A DNA stretch of 64,000 bases, taken from contig QVRM01003958.1 of NCBI GenBank assembly GCA_003439945.1, positions 1 through 64,000 of the forward strand, given 5' to 3'. A model generated the notes under the pieces. The model worked only from the letters and a program-made list of their open reading frames with translations, did no database searches and had not been told where the DNA came from. The DNA is from Dermanyssus gallinae. Taxonomy: Eukaryota > Arthropoda > Arachnida > Mesostigmata > Dermanyssidae. Below, piece by piece: positions 11,754 through 25,017 of the stretch (position 1 is the stretch's first letter; each line of letters begins with the position of its first letter). The position numbers and the translations under genes are program-made.

Positions 11754-14700
11754 GTATGTGCGGATGGGTGACCTTCCCCACAGAGCACAGAGAGGACGAC
11801 ACAGAGCTGAGAGCTAGCGCTAGGCATTTACAATGACGCAATCGAACTCTGGTGGCAAAACACCACACCGGCAAAACCACAACGTCATCGGCCGTGCTTC
11901 GAACCGACAGAACGACGGGGTACGACGTCTTGACCACAACAAGCACACATAGTTTGCTGCACGTTCTATATTAGCGAGAAACGCAATACTACGTGGCCGT
12001 AGCAAAATGTTTGTCATATTTGTTGTTGTCACTGCAGCTGCTGTCGTTGTTGTTGATGCTGTTGATGCGTTTGACGTTACCGTCAACCGGTGGATCGACT
12101 TGAATTATTATTATTATTATTCGAGTATATATATCGGACCTAGGCGACCTTTAAACCCACTCGTGGTCGTACTCTGTCGGTCAAGTACGACCTGAAAACG
12201 GTTGTGCTTGTGTGGCTGACGCAACTGTTGTACTCAAAATAGAAAAAAAACACCAATTAAAAAATCAAACAATCATAACCACAACTCTTTAATATTGTAC
12301 TCACGCATTGTAAGCACTCTAATCTCTAACACAAATAGCAAGACTTTTCCTCCTCCTCCTCCTCAAATCGAACAAACATCAATCTGCCTGCTTATTGGAA
12401 CGGTTAAAACTATTCGCATAAAGCCGACGACGATTTTCCCGTCACGCTACGCAATTGTTGTTATATATTATTTATAAAATTAGTTAAATAACTTAATAAT
12501 TACTGTAAACATCATCATCATCATCCGCCACCTTGAAATAACTGCTACTCATGCGAAGGTACGACAACTTCTTCACTCATCTATCGTCCCCGATAAAAAT
12601 ACGAACGAAGAATACCACAGAACAGGCTGTGGAAGGCAAACAATCAGGCAAAAGACGGAATTCTGAGTCTAACAGTAGCTAGCCAGCATAGAACGGTAAG
12701 GAAAAGTCGCCCAAATCAGTGTGTGCCGCCGCCCACCTGTGTGTTACCCCGCAGGACCGCAGAAATTAAATTGAACCCTTCCGCGAAGCCACAATCATTG
12801 TGTGCTTTCACCCTAAAGCCCTGTGTGTGTGCATCATTGTGCCTAGAGCCCGGAGACACAGTCATTGTGCCTAGAGCCCGGAGACACAGTCATTGTGCCT
12901 AGAGCCCTAACACACAATCATTGAGCCTAGAGCCCTGAGACACTAGGGTGATGTGTGCCCCATCACCCTAGAGCCGTCACTTATCCCTAGAGCCCTAATG
13001 TCCACTTGGGGGTGGTCATGGTGATCATGGGCGCACAACGCCCCGTGGCGGTGATAGTCGCGCAGTTGACGTATGTTGTCCGTTCCAGACGTTGCGCGGG
13101 CTGATCGACTACGCAGGATCGTCCAGTAAAGGCCACTCCATAAAACAAAGTGAACCTCTACTGCTCAGAGAGCCAACCCTCTGTAATTGCTACTTCAACT
13201 GCTATTGTGCTGTATCGACCCTATCAACACTGTGACAATCACTATTAGTACGACATTCGAATATATTTAGCGTTCAGCTTCTTTTCAGCAGCGAGCCCGC
13301 ACTCGTCAGACGATAAGCGCTGACGCTCAATAGTAAATTATACCATGCACGTACAGCCACCATTCCAGCGCTTCCTCTGTTCCGAACTCTCCTCTCCTCG
13401 CTTCCTTGCCTGGTCTGCTCGTCCTGGTCGTAATGAATCGGCGACGACGAACGAAATCTCAAACGAGAGAACCAGGCCCAGTTCGATGCCACAACTAGCT
13501 ATCTCTATAAAGTGGAAAACCTCAATTTGGAATCTTTCGATTGAGCCACGCGGCTTATCCCGATTGAAGCATCAGTCGTCGTGGAGTTCAGACGGGAAAC
13601 GCTCGAGAGAAACAGAGAGAAACACGGTCAATGAGATTTAAGATTCATGATTTGAACAGAGGTTTCTTTTCGGAACTGCGGCCAGTCGAGGTTTCGGTGC
13701 TCAGCTCAAAACAAAAACTGCAACATTATCAAACATAGCCAAGATTTGCATTATTTGCATCGTGCTTAAGCTAACATGTTTTATTATGTACTTAACACAC
13801 AAACGAATATCATAATTAAGCAAATGACAAAGGATAGGCCGCAGCTTAGAAACTAGACTCTTTGAAAGCAAACGCTATCCTAATTCACCTATAAGAAGAG
13901 GTCATAGTTGACAAAGGGGTTTGGGGCAGACTCTCAAGGACTTCGTTCAAACGTTCATTGCCCCCAACGTGTTGTGCCCGGATATTTAAGCCTTCCAATC
14001 CCAGCATAGAAGTGCGCCAAAATATTAAATCTCGTTTCCAGTATTCCGAAACACACAGCTTCCGCCCGCCCATTCTACATCTGAAAACTTGGAAAATAAC
14101 CACCATTGCGCGTATTAATATGATTTCACTTGTTCAAAGTGTAGGATGGATTATTCATTGGGATTGGTATGGTATTTTTCAGGAAACTAAGGATCACTTT
14201 CAGTTATAGTTCTTCCGAAGTGCCTACAACGACGGTCGTCATAACTATAGCACAGAACGTTACCAGGCCATAAGCGGGCAGTCTCTGGATGTTTGACCCG
14301 AATCTTCTGTGGGAGTAAATGTTTCGTCTACGCTTCTTTTCGATCTCACATGCACAACGATGGTAGAGGACATGTGGGGCTCCTGAGGGAGCGACATATT
14401 TAGATAGTTTCCTGCAACTTGCCGCGGCATTCCCGAGCTAACCATAAATCTCGCAGGAAACTTTATGTCCGGCATAGGACAGCAGCAACGTCGCCCAGCA
14501 TTGGACACCCGAAACGCGAAACGTAAGAGAGGCGGCACCAGCGCGCATAATATTCAACGTCCTGAGTTCTGAAGCCTAAGGGCGCCGAGTGTTAACGAAC
14601 TGTAGGAGAACCCTAGAGTGTGGGCTATGTCATAATCTCGTTTCCATTCTCTTTTTCTTAGCTCCCTTTTGGCGGAGGCGGCTGTGACGGCGGCGACACC

Positions 14701-15273
14701 TCCTACAGCCGAATGGAAATTTCCCGAAATGTGAGAGAGAGAGAGAGACATAGATCTCACGCAAGCATCTCTGCATGTCGACTTTAGTGACTAGGTGCAT
14801 GCACGTTTGCACGCAAAGTGGATCCCCCACACAGTGAACGAACGCAACGCGAGTGATAAATATGCGTGCATCAGTCAGGCGACGGTCAGACTCGGCTGCT
14901 AGGCAAGAGCATAAAAGAGAAAGAAACGGTTGAACGGAACTTCGACTTGAACAAAGTCGACACCAAAAAAACAGTTCGCCCTCTGCTGCCTGGGGGGTGG
15001 GGCGGGGGGCGGAAAATCGCAGAACACTCCGTAATGAGCGATTGAGGAAACTCGGCGTATCGGGCGTTAGCTAGAGTGTTTCACTTGTTTGCGTGACATT
15101 TTGCGTGGCGTCTAACAGCCGACGGCTTTCCGCATGCTGCCAATTCCCTGCTATCCCTCATCGCGCTCGCGTTAACTGGCCGATTTTCGATATTGGACAT
15201 GCGCATAGAAATCACATGAACGTGTTGCTGCTCGTATCCTCTTCGGTGCCTGCATAGCAACAGCAATACACGA

Positions 15274-15275
<2 letters not shown>
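11754..15275. other. Intronic stretch without recognised genes
   Basis: Only a short minisatellite (12835), small ATT and CAT runs and unique sequence. The ORFs here have no recognisable motif. Confidence 0.6.
12835..12946. repeat. 28-bp minisatellite
   Basis: Four head-to-tail 28-bp units (12835, 12863, 12891, 12919). The first two are identical and the others diverge. The core CCTAGAGCCC recurs at looser spacing to about 12995, and a degenerate unit precedes the array. Confidence 0.88.
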
Positions 15276-15278
<3 letters not shown>

Positions 15279-15317
<39 letters not shown>

Positions 15318-15334
15318 GCATATATATGCATGTA

Positions 15335-15366
<32 letters not shown>

Positions 15367-15395
15367 CGCATATATATATATATATATATATATAT
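15279..15395. repeat. (AT)n array
   Basis: AT dinucleotides interrupted by GC, TGC and TGT. Translates as Tyr-Ile repeats in all frames; not coding. Confidence 0.9.
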
Positions 15396-15939
15396 GGCTT
15401 CGCTAAATGTCAGCAGTTACCCACTGTGTGCCGCTAGCTGTATGCTACACCATTTGCACTCAGTATGATAAGACGATATCTACAAATACACTTGCGGATC
15501 TACATTTGTAGATATAGTCAAGGCTGCAACTAAGTAAAATGAATATTTCGTCGTGAGTAGTATATGTAATGCTAACAGCATGTTAAAGTACGACATTTTA
15601 CTCATACTTCTATATCGGGTCAATCACTCGCGCATTCCGCAGTAACCGTGAACAACATGTGTCCACCAGCATGTATGTAAATAAACTCACTTTCAATAAT
15701 AATAATAATAACGCTAACTCTCGGAGTAGTGTGATGCGATGTGGCAACTGGACCAGACCCCGCTTCTGTTGCGGGATTTTCATGCAACAGCCACAGGACT
15801 GTCACGTGAATTACATAAAAACCTTCGTACAAAATCAAATTTCTGAGATATATATAAATATTAAATTTCCACTTATTAATCTTCAACGACACATATTCCG
15901 GTAGAGTGATCAAAAATTGGGTCTAATGACTTCTATTGG

Positions 15940-16190
15940 ACCATAGACTGGAACATGTGGCGGCTCCTCTTCGTTCGCAAAATCACGTTAGGGTTCTCGG
16001 TTGCCCAGATGGAACAGTTCAATTCATTCACACTGCCATTCAGACAGAAATTGGCTTTGTCGAAAACGAGAATTTTTCTCACAAAATCGGCATCCCGCTG
16101 CATCATCTCGGGAGGCCAATTGGCGAAGATTAGCGGCTCCTGTTAGTGCGTAGGCTTGAACTCTTGCGTGAGCTAAGCCTGAACGTATGG
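15940..16190 (-). mobile_element. Tc1/mariner-superfamily transposase fragment
   Basis: The minus strand translates to LTGAAN, FANWPPEMMQRDADFVRKIL, VFDKANFCLNGSVNE and IWATENPNVI. This is the block around the first catalytic aspartate (usually FSDEAxFxLNG...NxQN.R.W...P) in IS630/Tc1/mariner-like transposases; here the following Glu is Lys. Only ~80 codons remain, with no terminal repeats. It is a different subfamily from the remnants at 53 and 56 kb. Confidence 0.75.
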
Positions 16191-16199
16191 ACATATCGC

Positions 16200-18085
16200 T
16201 AGATCCGACCTAAAAATGCACCACGTCGAGATGCGCAATGTCTTTCCTTTTTAGCTGACGTGCTCTGGGAGATATTTGGCGACGGTCGGCCTGTTGTTTA
16301 GTATTCATTGTCGTCCATATTCATCACGCTGAACTCCATGACGTACGCCGGCACAGTGCTGCACACCACATGCTTATTAGTGATTCGCATACATTTAGAT
16401 ATACATACATATATGCACATAGAGACAACCACGCCAGTCCGCTGTCACGAAAGATACGGCAGCCGCCAACAAGGTTTGTTCTATCGACGACGACGACAAC
16501 AACAACAACAACAAAAACAACAACGACAATTTTTGCTTTAGCAAAAAAATTGACAACAGCGTTGAAGTAAGTCAAACTTCTAACCATCTAGTGGTACCCC
16601 CACTCTCGTATCTAGCAGGTTAGCGGACGACCACCAAGCTTCCTTAATAGAACTTGGTTCCATCTCAGTGTAAGCAGCAGCAGCAGCTCGTAAACCTAAT
16701 GCTGACCATTTCTGGCCGAATCGTCATCTCAAGCACTTTGCATGCATGATTACATAGGTTTTCAGAGACGAAAAAGAAATAATGAGAGAATAGTAGAGAG
16801 AGAAAGGGGAAAAGACATCAAAATCTACCAGAAGAAGACGAGATGGTTCACTTTGTTTAACAATATCATGTATGTTGTTGTTGTTGTAGCGCTTTATTGC
16901 GTGAGAACGATTGGCGTAGCTAACGATTGCTCATAGACGTACGTTCCCGACGATTTTATCGCAATTTCCCCCGCTACCGTTATCGCCTTGGCGGTCAGCG
17001 ATGAGTCTGGAAGAATGACCGCCGCCTCCGCCCCAGGCACAGATGGGACAGAACATGAACAAGCATGGAACGTATGACACCGCGAAGGTGGCCAAATAGG
17101 GAGTTCGTCTACAATGAGGACTCTTGTGAAATGAAAGTTATATACACGATAGCTATACATAGATGTGTGTATGTATGTATGCATATTTCATATGTCATAT
17201 GTACGCGTATGCAATATTTATATGCGCGTATAGTTTCGTTTCCCGACGACACATCCCCTCGGTGACCCCTCGGTGAAGGTTGATTGTCACAAGACTGACA
17301 TCACGTCGCTTATGTATGCCACTCAATCAATCGCTCCCTTAGATCAATCAAATACTGTTCTTTGAACACTTGCTGCCATCAGAGAGCGCATAGATCGTCG
17401 TGATGAATTCGGCGCACAATATGCAAAATAATAATCATTGACTGTTAATAAAACTATGTTACACAAGTGGTCAACAGAAAGCGCAATGTTTCGTAGTGTT
17501 GAAACCCCCAAGTAAGCTTTGCGCAGCATCGTTTAGATATATATATACATATATATTTAGTACATACACATATATGTATATATATATATATATATATATA
17601 CATATATATTTAGCACATACACAAATATGTACATATAGTACCCGTCAACCAGACAGTCAGCTCCTACACAAAACGACGTTTCGACAGATCCGGCGCTAAC
17701 GCCAAGAGTGACTCAGCTATGCGCTGTTGTCCCTGCACAAAACGGGCCACTGATCTATCTCACCGTAGACTGAACAGCGTCTGCGCCGCTGGATGTGGAG
17801 CCTTCCCACCAATCTCTCTCAATCGCTCTCGCGACTCATCGCCGTCATCCAAATGCGAACATAACAAGAACGCCACACGCACAACAACAACAACATCAAC
17901 ATCTCAACTGCTACAACACTAGCAAAACAAGTAAAGACAAAGTCGTCCATCGATTCAGCCGTACATATACCACCGTCTGTACGAACCCTCATTCAAATCA
18001 TGCTTGATTTGTCTGTGTCGTCTCTACAGTAAGTACACTCAACGGCGCTCTACGGACGAGGCGCTCTGCTCTCTAATCGTGTGTG
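16200..18085. other. Intronic stretch without recognised genes
   Basis: Unique sequence with a short (AAC)n at 16498-16530 and AT-rich repeats at 17536-17640. No conserved motif seen. Confidence 0.55.
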
Positions 18086-18164
<79 letters not shown>

Positions 18165-18183
18165 CATCATCATCATCATTATT
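18086..18183 (+). repeat. (ATT)n/(CAT)n array
   Basis: Long (ATT)n ending in four CAT units. Confidence 0.9.
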
Positions 18184-20551
18184 CGCTCAAGACTGCGAAT
18201 TATTGCTGTGCTGTCGCATCGTGTCGGGGCTGTGTGTTTGTGCTAGGAGGGGGGGGGGCTACGTCCCATTACAATAATCTCGTCAATATGCCCCCAAATC
18301 GGTATTCAATAGGAGCATTTGCAGTAATCTGTCATGGACTGCGACGAAACCTGATTATCGACCGACATATTGTCCTCATAATCATCAGCATCATCATCAC
18401 AATTATCATCAGCATGGTCTTACCAGTATGTTAACTGCGAGAGACCACGAAGAAGAAGAAGACAAACACACCCGAATACGGACAGTTTATTGCAGTCATC
18501 CGCGATGTCGAGCGATTAAAGCGATCGTCGGCTCGAAACGGCGAACCCAAAATGCAAACCCCCCCACGTTCAGCCTATTTCTAACCCTACCTACAGAAAC
18601 TAGGTAGCATTTGAATTTTAGAACACGATAAACGTAAAGGCTACACGTAAACGCGACTTTTAGACTAATACTCATTTTAAGCTACTATAAACAAATTAAT
18701 TTCAGGTAAGCTGTCGCTCGCGTACGACCCGTTCTCATTTCACAACTGTTGTTGTTGCTGCTGCTGCAGTTACTGCTCAATGTGTTAATGAAGCTGACCT
18801 TCAGAACACGACATGCATATGTTTAGCCGTGTCAGGAGTGCATGTATAAACAAATACCGATACGAACAGACAGACAGACAGGCAGAAAGAGACACAGATT
18901 TATGGCAAGTAGGACAAAGGACGGTACGACATCCAGTTTGGCCTGCTGCAAGCCTTGCGTATTAGGCTACCCCGCTGGTCTGAGATTTACGGCCGTCGCC
19001 TTAATAAATAATAAAAAAAAAAACGTGTAAGAACATCATTAACGCTTCTAGTATCACGACAACTATTATTAACTGCTCCTGTGACTACTACGACATCTAT
19101 GGTAAAAAACAAAGTGGCTGCTTGTTTCCTCCTGCTGCCGACGATCAGTCTGATAGTAATCATAATGAGGGTGGGTCAATAATAGATTGTAAACAAATAA
19201 TGAACAAACTGAAGGAAGAATAACAAATCAAAATGAAAGTGTTCATTATTGTGGGACTTATGGAGAACGATCATCATCAGTTGTTGTTGTTGTTGTTTCA
19301 CATCATTATAATTGCTGTTCCTGCCGCTGCTGCTGGTGCTGCTGCTGCGGTGGTACCCACCAGGGATAAGGAAGCGGGTAGGCTCATACAGGTAGATATA
19401 GAAAGAAGCAGGCTCCAATCTATCGAAAAACGACAAAAAAATCGCGCGAGACCACGCGAGTTCATCATCATCATCATCGGCGAACGATTTCCTCGTGCGC
19501 GCTGGAATGTGCTGTCTTCCTCTACGTGAGCTCGCCGCCCCGCCTATGTTCTGGCTTGTCTCTCTGTCGACTGACCAGCCGCTCAATCACTGCAGCAGCC
19601 AAACGGGCCGCCAAAACCAACCATCACATAACGAACGTAATATGATAAATGCTATAGAAAAATAAATGTCGAATATATCGAAAAGCGACCAGAGCGGTGC
19701 CAGAGCATGCAGTATATGGCCGGCTGGTCGAACCACCGCCAACCAGTGTCAGCGTTCAGAGCCCCTAGTTATTACTTCTCTTCGTTCGTGGCAGCCTGTT
19801 CGTTGTAACGAACAACATTCACCTTAACCCAACCTGGGTATTTGCCAGCGTTGTTGTTGTTGTTGTTGCTGCTGGTGCTGTTATTGGCACTGCAAAACTC
19901 GAACTATTCGCATCTTCGTACATACACCTTGTGGTCCTAGCCAGCCTCAATAATACTAATAATAATAATAATAAAAAGAACAGCCTAGGCGGGTGCACGT
20001 TTGGGTCCGACAATTGTAGATAATTGTATTACTGAACAACTGGAAAAGAATAATAATAATAATAATAAGAGTAAACGTAATTTACGTTCGCTTCAAGTGC
20101 CACACTGCTGCGCTAGAGTAGCGCAGTTTCGGTTACGAGAAAATTGCCCCACCTTTTGCGTGTTCCAAATCGTTATTCTCTGTTCATAGTTTTTGCGTTC
20201 AAGAAAGTTGCGAGCAAGCGAACGAGCGATCAGACCGACCGAGCCCGGAGAAAATAGCAAAAGAGAGACCGAGGGAGTAACAGAAGAGAGTGACCAAAAA
20301 AAAGCGGGACAGAACGAGTGCGGGTAGAAGCCGCAGTAGCAGCAGTAGCAACAACAACAACAACGTTAAGGCGGCATCGAAATGAGGAAAACGAAGGCCG
20401 ACACGACATTGGCCACGATTGCAATCGAGAGTGAACTGGATGGAGTCGGTTGCCAGTTAACTGCGCTCGATTCCTACCTCTATACGGCATCGGAAAATGG
20501 GGTGGATTAATTTGCGGACTGCTGTTCTTTTGCCGTCTCTGTGTTGCCATG

Positions 20552-20611
20552 GTCGTCGTCGTCGTTGTTGTTGTTGTTGTTGTTGTTGTTTTTCTTCTTC
20601 TTCTTCTTCTT

Positions 20612-20642
<31 letters not shown>

Positions 20643-20656
20643 TTATTATTATTATT
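20552..20656 (+). repeat. Compound triplet array (GTC)n(GTT)n(CTT)n(ATT)n
   Basis: Four triplet motifs follow one another, each one base change from the last, ending exactly at the 3' end of the orphan RLE element on the other strand. Confidence 0.92.
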
Positions 20657-20657
20657 T

Positions 20658-20815
20658 GTTTATTTGTTACATGCTAAACAATGCTACAGTTGTGAGGTCT
20701 GAATGCATTATTGCAAATTCTAAAAAAATAATTACTTCACTCCATGGCGCCTAAAATAGATGCCGCTAGGAACATAACGCGCAGTACAAACTTTGCTTTG
20801 GACACTACAATTGAA
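20658..20815 (-). mobile_element. RLE-type retrotransposon, orphan 3' end
   Basis: The minus strand gives the last codons AASILGAME and a TGA at 20737-20739, matching the C-terminal signature of copy 1 (NAAAIIGCAME). A ~80 bp 3' UTR resembles those at 8478-8568 and 46075-46166. It then runs directly into (AAT)n followed by (AAG)n and (AAC)n. Everything 5' of the last ~25 codons is lost. Confidence 0.7.
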
Positions 20816-20898
20816 TCCTGATGGGAGAAGAGTAACTTTAGTGTTTCCTCGCTTGGTCTCAGTACCGGCTCTGGAGTAGCTGAGGAGTCAGTAGCAGC

Positions 20899-20932
<34 letters not shown>

Positions 20933-21010
20933 ATAGTCGTATACTAAAATCATTGTTTGAGAGACAGATGACTCAAACGGTCATGCATGGTGACAATGAG
21001 GCAGTCAGAC

Positions 21011-21045
<35 letters not shown>

Positions 21046-21217
21046 CATAGACAGATCGAAGTCTAAAACGGAGAGCTCGATGAAGACCTCGCGTCGTCGC
21101 CGCCGCCGCCGCCGCCACTGATGACTTTCTCTGATCGTCATCATTTGTCCCCGCTGTCGAGATTGAGGCACCGCCGCTCGCTATTGCTGAGGGCAACAGC
21201 CTCGTCATAGTGGTCTC

Positions 21218-21324
21218 TTGTAGTAGTAGTAGTAGTAGTAGTAGCAGCAGCAGCAATAGTAGTAGTAATAAGTAGAGTTCTCAGAAGGTTTCGCTCGCGC
21301 AATAGCGGCTAAAGCAGCTGCTGC

Positions 21325-21361
<37 letters not shown>

Positions 21362-21365
21362 GCTG
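21218..21365. repeat. (AGT)n and (GTT)n triplet arrays
   Basis: (GTA)n at 21220-21245 and (GTT)n at 21325-21362, with shorter GCA runs. A further GTT/GCT array is at 21643-21707. Confidence 0.85.
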
Positions 21366-21645
21366 CTTCCTCCTGCGCCGCCATTGCTGCTGCTGCAGCT
21401 GCTATTTCCGAGCCACGGTGAGCTTTGGAGGTGGAGGCATTTCGTCGTCAGTAGTGATCTCGCGGTCTACTACAATTGCGGCGCGCCGAGTGTCTTGCGC
21501 GTGTCTCTTCGCGACTTCTTGCTTGCTCGCTCGCTCGCTCGCTTGAATGCTTGCTTGCTTGCTTTACTTGACCACCACTGTCCACAATGAAATCGTGATA
21601 GCATTATTGTCGTCGTCGTCAAACAACGTCGTTGTGTCTGTCTGT

Positions 21646-21682
<37 letters not shown>

Positions 21683-21880
21683 CTGCTGCTGCTGCTGCTG
21701 TTGTTGTCGGTATGTATCATTGCATGTGCGTTGCGCCGTGCGTTCGACCGCATCATCGCGCCACATCATTATCATTGGAAGTAGGTATCGTTGTCGTGGC
21801 CACCGGCCGGCTGACTGACTGGCTGGTCGGTTTCGTCATCGGTAAAAATACCGCTGCTGCTGCTGTATCATCATCATCAT

Positions 21881-22180
21881 TGTTGCTCTTGTAGGTGTTG
21901 TTGTTGTTGTTGCTCTTGTAGGTGTTGTTGTTGTTGTTGCTCTTGTAGGTGTTGTTGTTGTTGTTGCTCTTGTAGGTGTTGGTGTTGTTGTTGTTGCTCT
22001 TGTAGGTGTTGGTGTTGTTGTTGTTGCTCTTGTAGGTGTTGGTGTTGTTGTTGCTCTTGTAGGTGTTGATGTTGCTCTTGTAAGTGTTGTTGTTGTTGTA
22101 GGTGTTGTTATTGTTGCTCTTACAGGTGTTGTTGTTGTTATTGCTCTTGTTGGTGTTGCTGTTGTTCCTCCTCTTATTGG
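21881..22180 (+). repeat. 27-30 bp minisatellite with GCTCTTGTAGGTG core
   Basis: About ten tandem units, each GCTCTTGTAGGTGTTG followed by a variable number of GTT triplets. Early units are 27 bp, later ones 30 bp (extra GGT), then the array decays. It appears to be built on a (GTT)n background. Confidence 0.9.
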
Positions 22181-24207
22181 TGTTGCCGTTGCTGAAGCTT
22201 GATGGTAGCTAGCGGTTGATGGAAGGTTGAAGGTTGAGGTGGCTGATGACTGATGATCGATGGTAGTGTGTTCGCAAATGGCTGGTGAATTTGGTCAGCA
22301 TGGTACGATTACTTGATGGTCAGTGTCACCATGGCGGCGGCGTTCGTGGTGGACACGTGGTGGACCATCAACCACATCGTCGGGTGCACAGGAAACAACG
22401 ACGCCATATTCATTCAGTCATTCATGCATGCCTGCATGCACGTCTGCATGCGTGAATGACCGAATCAATATGGCGGCTATAGGGGTGCGCGCACGAAACA
22501 GCGTGCGAAGCAAAATGTGTGTTTCCCTGCCCCCATTGCCACACACCCGCATTGCCAAATCCCCTCATTTCCCATCTTCAACTTCTTCCTGAACTTCAAT
22601 CGAAAGAAGAAGATACGCGGCGAATAAGCAAATACCTACCAATACGCTCGGTGACGACAATTATCGGGCCCCGTAATCGGGCCCCGGCAGGGATCGATTA
22701 ACGACAGTCGGTGTTGTCGGTGGAGTGGCGCCGCGATTCGCCGCACTACTAGGTACTAGGACGGAGGGCACGCATCACGAGGCAAGCACGACAATCCCCC
22801 CGCGCAGGCCGCATACTCACGCAGCAACATAGCAACAACAAACAAAAACAAAATACGATACAGACGAAACATAGCGAGAGAGAGAGATACAGAAAGAAGA
22901 CGGGCAGACGAGCGAAAAAAAGAAAGAAAGACAGAAAGAACGCAAATCGCCAATCGATATATCTATCTATCTACCTGTCTAGCAGACTCGACACGACTAA
23001 ATATCACACTAGTGAAAGGGCACGTCGAGAGGGGCCGAGCCGGGTTCAGACAGACAGACAGGCAGACAGTCATACAGAGAGAGACTAGCAAACAAACTGC
23101 TAGCTAGTGACCGATTCGTGATCTTCCTTCCCTGCCGTTTCAAGCTGTTGCCGTTGTTGTTGTTGTTGTTGTTGTTGTTGCTGTTGTTGTCGGAAATGTT
23201 AACGCTGCTGACGTTGTTTGTCGTCGTCGCCATCATTGTCCTGTAGGGAATTTTCTACAGTATCATCAGGTAGTAGTGGTGAGTGGTAGACAGCTTGGCA
23301 CGCTTGACGACAAACGACTAGTATTATCGACTTTGCGCTCTTGGAAAACAGGGTAGTTGCCTCGTTCAATTCGACGACTGCGAAGATCAAACAGATCGTG
23401 CGAGAGAGAGAGAGAGTGATTGAGACACAAATCGAGAGCATGAGCAAACTGGCAAATGATACAAAGAGAGAGAGAGCGAGAGAGAGAGAGGGAGAATAGA
23501 AAGAGAGGGAGAGAGAGAAAGGAAGGCAGATATACACAGACAAACAAGGCAGACAAAACACGTTTCAAAGTTTACACTGCTGCTAAGGGAGCTTGTCCTC
23601 AGGGAGCGAACTACCTCTCTCTCCGCGCTGTGCCTGGTGTCCGTGACTTCCGTGCGTCCGAGACTGCGAAGAGTGGCGTCATGTCCCGGCGTCGGCAGCG
23701 GACTCCACGTCAACGAAACCCAGACTCATGGCCGGCTGTTTTTCGGCTGGACTTCTCCTCTACCACTACTGCGGGGCGGCCGCCAGCTACAACTCAGCAA
23801 GCAACCGCCCAATGCTTAGAGTAGATCAGCAGCAGCAGCAACAGCACCAGCAGCAGCTTACTAAGATTAGAGCGTTCGGCTCGGGCCGATGTCACGAAGA
23901 CAACGCCCATTTCCCGTCGCTTGGATTTTCGCCACTTACGCGACAACGACGACGACAGCCGCCGTCTATGACGTCTATGCGTCTCAGCGCTCCGATCGCT
24001 TGATCGGTCGGCAATCTCAGCGGTCGTCGGTGGATCTTTGTCCTTTATACATGGCGGCCTGGCGGATCTGGTGACAGTGAACTTTCCGACCGTCTCACGC
24101 GCCCTTGGAGTAGCTGCATCCCTTAGAATAGCTATGCCGCCGCAGCATCGTTGCTATAAGCTCGCGCTTTTTTAAATGTGGTTTGGTTCGCTGGGCCACT
24201 GAGTTGG

Positions 24208-24238
24208 AGCTTCCTCACCCTTCTTGGGTGAGGAAGCT
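24208..24238. other. 13-bp perfect hairpin
   Basis: Arms 24208-24220 and 24226-24238 pair perfectly around a TTCTT loop. No T-run follows on either strand, and bacterial-type terminators are not expected here. Confidence 0.75.
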
Positions 24239-24448
24239 TGCCTATTCAACTGCTCTACTCACTTAAAACCGGCAATCAGTTTTAGAGTGTTTATTGTTAG
24301 TGTAGCTTTTCTTTCCTTATATATATATATATATAAACGAAAATCCATAGCAGATGCCTTTCATCATAACCATAACACAACGTACCATCTGTTAATCGTT
24401 CATACGAGTAACGTATTTATCGGCATTTGAATATAAACAAACTTATGA

Positions 24449-24493
<45 letters not shown>

Positions 24494-24872
24494 AAACGTC
24501 TGTAAGACTAATATTGACGCCTAATTGTTACGAGTCTCTCTTTCGAAATGGCTAGCCTAACCGTTCCATTAGGGCAAAATCTCCCGGAGAAAAAAATTGC
24601 CGCCAGGCGCACGTAGACGACGACGACTGAGTGAGTGAGTGAGTGAGACGATCGTAAGAATATACTTTTCTCTCACAGCTCTCGCTGGATGAGCAGCGTG
24701 GTGAACACGTGGCAGGAATGTGCTAGATGCTCGAACCCAGAACGCAATGCAGTCATACACACTGGCCACACAGACACGCACCCTCTTACAACCACCCTCC
24801 CGCCCGCCCGCCTCAACCAGTCTTTTCCAGCTACCATTCATCGTGGCCGGCCCGTGATCGCACGTAGCTCAC

Positions 24873-24969
24873 TAACAACAACACCAGCATCAACAACACC
24901 AGCATCAACAACAACAGCAACAACAACAACAGCAACAACAACAGCAACAACAACAACAACAACAACAGC

Positions 24970-25007
<38 letters not shown>

Positions 25008-25017
25008 CCGCCGCCGC
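24873..25017 (+). repeat. (CAA)n array with CAG interruptions and CCG end
   Basis: About 135 bp of CAA/CAG triplets followed by (CCG)3. Confidence 0.92.

Noticed and set aside
24208..24238. Rho-independent-terminator-like hairpin
   Set aside because: The genome is eukaryotic and there is no T-run; reported only as an inverted repeat.
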